Assembly (NCBI GenBank): GCA_030612085.1
Contig: JAUWOM010000004.1
Location: 1 to 25,434 of the forward strand
DNA: 25,434 nt
From: Actinomycetes bacterium
GTDB taxonomy: Bacteria; Actinomycetota; Humimicrobiia; JAHJRV01
Reading direction: 5' to 3'
Made by a program: the position numbers and the translations under genes. Position 1 is the stretch's first letter, and every line of letters starts with the position of its first letter. Below, piece after piece: positions 23,860-25,434 of the stretch. Under the pieces are notes generated by a model. It did not search any database. It had not been told where the DNA came from and was given only the letters and a program-made list of their open reading frames with translations.

Positions 23860-25167
23860 TTAATTTTTAATCACAATTTTACAATTTTGATTATTAATTT
23901 CATTTGCGTTAACTTTTTTAGGTAAAATTCTTTGTAGTGATAGATATCCAGCAGAAGAAATTAAACCTAAAATAAAAATTATTAACCAGATAAAGTTTCC
24001 CCCTACTTTGTCAATAGATAATCCACCAATAATGGGTCCAATTCCCCAACCCAACATATTGGCTATTCCAAGCACTCCCATATATCTACCTCTCATATCT
24101 TCTGGAGATATATCTGCAACAAAAGATGTATTTACTGGTATTATTATCATTTCTCCTATTGTTAATATTGCCATGCTTATAGCAAATAAAAGAAGGGAAT
24201 TTGATAATCCTATACTTCCAAAACCAATAGCATAAAAAAAGGCACCTAATGCCATAATTACTGTTTTCTTATATTTACTAATAATTCTGGTTATTGGATA
24301 CTGAAGTAATACTACCATGCTTGCATTCAGTGCCATTATCAACCCATATTTATCTTCTAAAATTCCAAAATTCTCATTCATATAGACTGGAAAAGTTGTA
24401 GTCATCTGTGAATATACAACTGAAACCAAAATTGTAACCAGGCAGAAATACACGAAGATTCTATCATTTAGTATCTTCTTATAGCCTTCTGATAATAGAT
24501 TACTATTACCCTCTTTATTGGATAAAGTAGCCAATCGCTCTTTATAAACTTCTTGCTTCTCAGGTTTTGTTTCTTTTATAAAGAAAAGTATAACAAAAAA
24601 GTAAATAAAGCTTGTAATGGCAGCAATAATAAATAATATAAGATACGATATTTTTGCAATTAATAATCCACCAATTACGGGACCAATTACTATACCTAAA
24701 TTATGAATAATTCTAAGCAATCCATAAGCCTGTAACCTTTTTGAGGAATCTACTATATCTGCAATCATAGCACTGCTCGCTGGATTATACATTGGCCCAA
24801 ATAATCCATCAAGAATAGTTAAAAATATCCACAAAGTAATAGTCTCAACAAAACCATAACCTAATAAAAATAAGCTACTTAGGAGTAGACTAACTAACAT
24901 TATTATTTTTCTTCCAAATTTATCTGCTAAATGCCCACCAATAGATTGAGATAATATAGATGGTAAAATGAAGGCTGCAAAAGTATATCCTACGCCTGTC
25001 ATTGATAAACCAAATTTTTTTCTAACATACAACGCAAAGAAAGGAAATATTAATCCCATTCCTATTGAACTTATAAATGAACCACCAAAAAGAATCCAGA
25101 ATTGCTTAGGATACAACTTTATAGTTTCATTTAGTTTGGTTATAAGTTTCGATACTCTATTTTTCAT
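23860..25167 (-). CDS. MFS transporter (drug-efflux-like)
   Basis: 435 residues with about 12 membrane segments. Motif A, GGHLADKFGRKIIM (about 77-90), follows TM2, and MGLIFPFFALYVRKKFGLS fits TM1 of proton-coupled efflux transporters (TetA/MdtG-like). A second-half ISPEDMRGRYMGVLG (about 354-368) corresponds to the conserved loop of this group. The central loop after TM6 is moderately long and charged. It is an inner-membrane exporter of unknown substrate. It lies just upstream of the HAD gene on the same strand. It is unrelated in detail to the MFS protein at 5627-6904 beyond the superfamily fold. Confidence 0.88.
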   Translation of the reverse strand: MKNRVSKLITKLNETIKLYPKQFWILFGGSFISSIGMGLIFPFFALYVRKKFGLSMTGVGYTFAAFILPSILSQSIGGHLADKFGRKIIMLVSLLLSSLFLLGYGFVETITLWIFLTILDGLFGPMYNPASSAMIADIVDSSKRLQAYGLLRIIHNLGIVIGPVIGGLLIAKISYLILFIIAAITSFIYFFVILFFIKETKPEKQEVYKERLATLSNKEGNSNLLSEGYKKILNDRIFVYFCLVTILVSVVYSQMTTTFPVYMNENFGILEDKYGLIMALNASMVVLLQYPITRIISKYKKTVIMALGAFFYAIGFGSIGLSNSLLLFAISMAILTIGEMIIIPVNTSFVADISPEDMRGRYMGVLGIANMLGWGIGPIIGGLSIDKVGGNFIWLIIFILGLISSAGYLSLQRILPKKVNANEINNQNCKIVIKN

Positions 25168-25334
25168 CTAATTCATAAAAATTATTTTTAATTATAGTTA
25201 ATTTCTCTTACACCCTTTTCATTTTTATAATTTATAATTGTTATTTCAATTTCCTTTAGTTGTTTAGTTAAAATCTTTTTAGTAATATACATAAAGAAAA
25301 AGAACTAAATTTGACGTGATAACCATTAGCTGGA

Positions 25335-25433
25335 TTAAGTTATAAAAAGGTGGTCTGTTTTATTTAGAAAATCTATTTGCCATCTATTATATTCTTTTAT
25401 CCAGGAGAATTTACTAACTGCTGTAAAGTCCAT
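25335..25433 (-). CDS. Possible C-terminal end of an unknown gene (partial at window edge)
   Basis: On the minus strand the frame is open from the edge to TAA (25335-25337), giving about 32 residues that include FSWIKEYNRWQIDFL and end DHLFIT. The two tryptophans and mixed composition look protein-like rather than the Lys/Asn/Ile-rich noise typical here. A real gene would extend past the window end. No family is recognisable. 25168-25334 has no other visible feature. Confidence 0.3.
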   Translation of the reverse strand: MDFTAVSKFSWIKEYNRWQIDFLNKTDHLFIT

Positions 25434-25434
25434 T

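Overview
The window comes from an AT-rich, strictly anaerobic bacterium. Bacterial traits are D-Ala-D-Ala ligase, Shine-Dalgarno sites such as AGGAGG, a likely lipoprotein, two NrdR-type boxes, and a selenocysteine hairpin placed directly after UGA inside the reading frame (archaea put theirs in untranslated regions). Anaerobic traits are a glycyl-radical ribonucleotide reductase, a tungsten/molybdenum-type aldehyde oxidoreductase, heterodisulfide-reductase-like proteins and many [4Fe-4S] ferredoxin domains. The gene mix would suit an uncultured anaerobic phylum such as Atribacterota or Aerophobota, but the sequence does not settle taxonomy.

Layout. 1-784: end of an acyl-CoA/AMP ligase gene and a probable lipoprotein. 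900-4439 (minus): eRF1/Vms1-like protein, glycerate kinase and D-Ala-D-Ala ligase, probably one operon. 4897-5604: membrane-anchored PKD-domain protein. 5627-6904 (minus): MFS transporter. 6905-7597: a divergent control region with two NrdR-like boxes over a sigma70-type promoter, bracketed by two inverted IS200/IS605-like hairpins. 7598-13108: nrdD, split by two different inteins, then its activase nrdG. 13167-13634 (minus): SLOG/LOG-family protein. 13873-14151: MoaD/ThiS-like protein. 14274-21924: a redox cluster of aldehyde:ferredoxin oxidoreductase, four-cluster ferredoxin, HdrA-MvhD fusion, HdrC, HdrB and polyferredoxin. 22340-22969: nitroreductase. 23029-25167 (minus): HAD hydrolase and a second MFS transporter.

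The main result is in the redox cluster. The hdrA-like gene looks broken by an in-frame TGA at 17254-17256, but the TGA falls exactly where HdrA proteins carry a conserved cysteine. It is followed at bacterial-SECIS distance by a GC-rich hairpin (17274-17293) that forces codons atypical for this AT-rich DNA. I read it as one 822-residue selenoprotein. The cluster is probably an aldehyde-oxidising module that passes electrons through ferredoxins to a flavin-based HdrABC unit; no hydrogenase or formate dehydrogenase catalytic gene is visible here. The MoaD-like protein could help make its pterin cofactor.

Second result: nrdD carries two unrelated inteins at conserved sites. The first has NUMOD3-like motifs and a Vsr/EDxHD-like nuclease, the second a LAGLIDADG nuclease. 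The nrdD promoter lies about 400 nt upstream, leaving a long leader that contains one of the IS-like hairpins.
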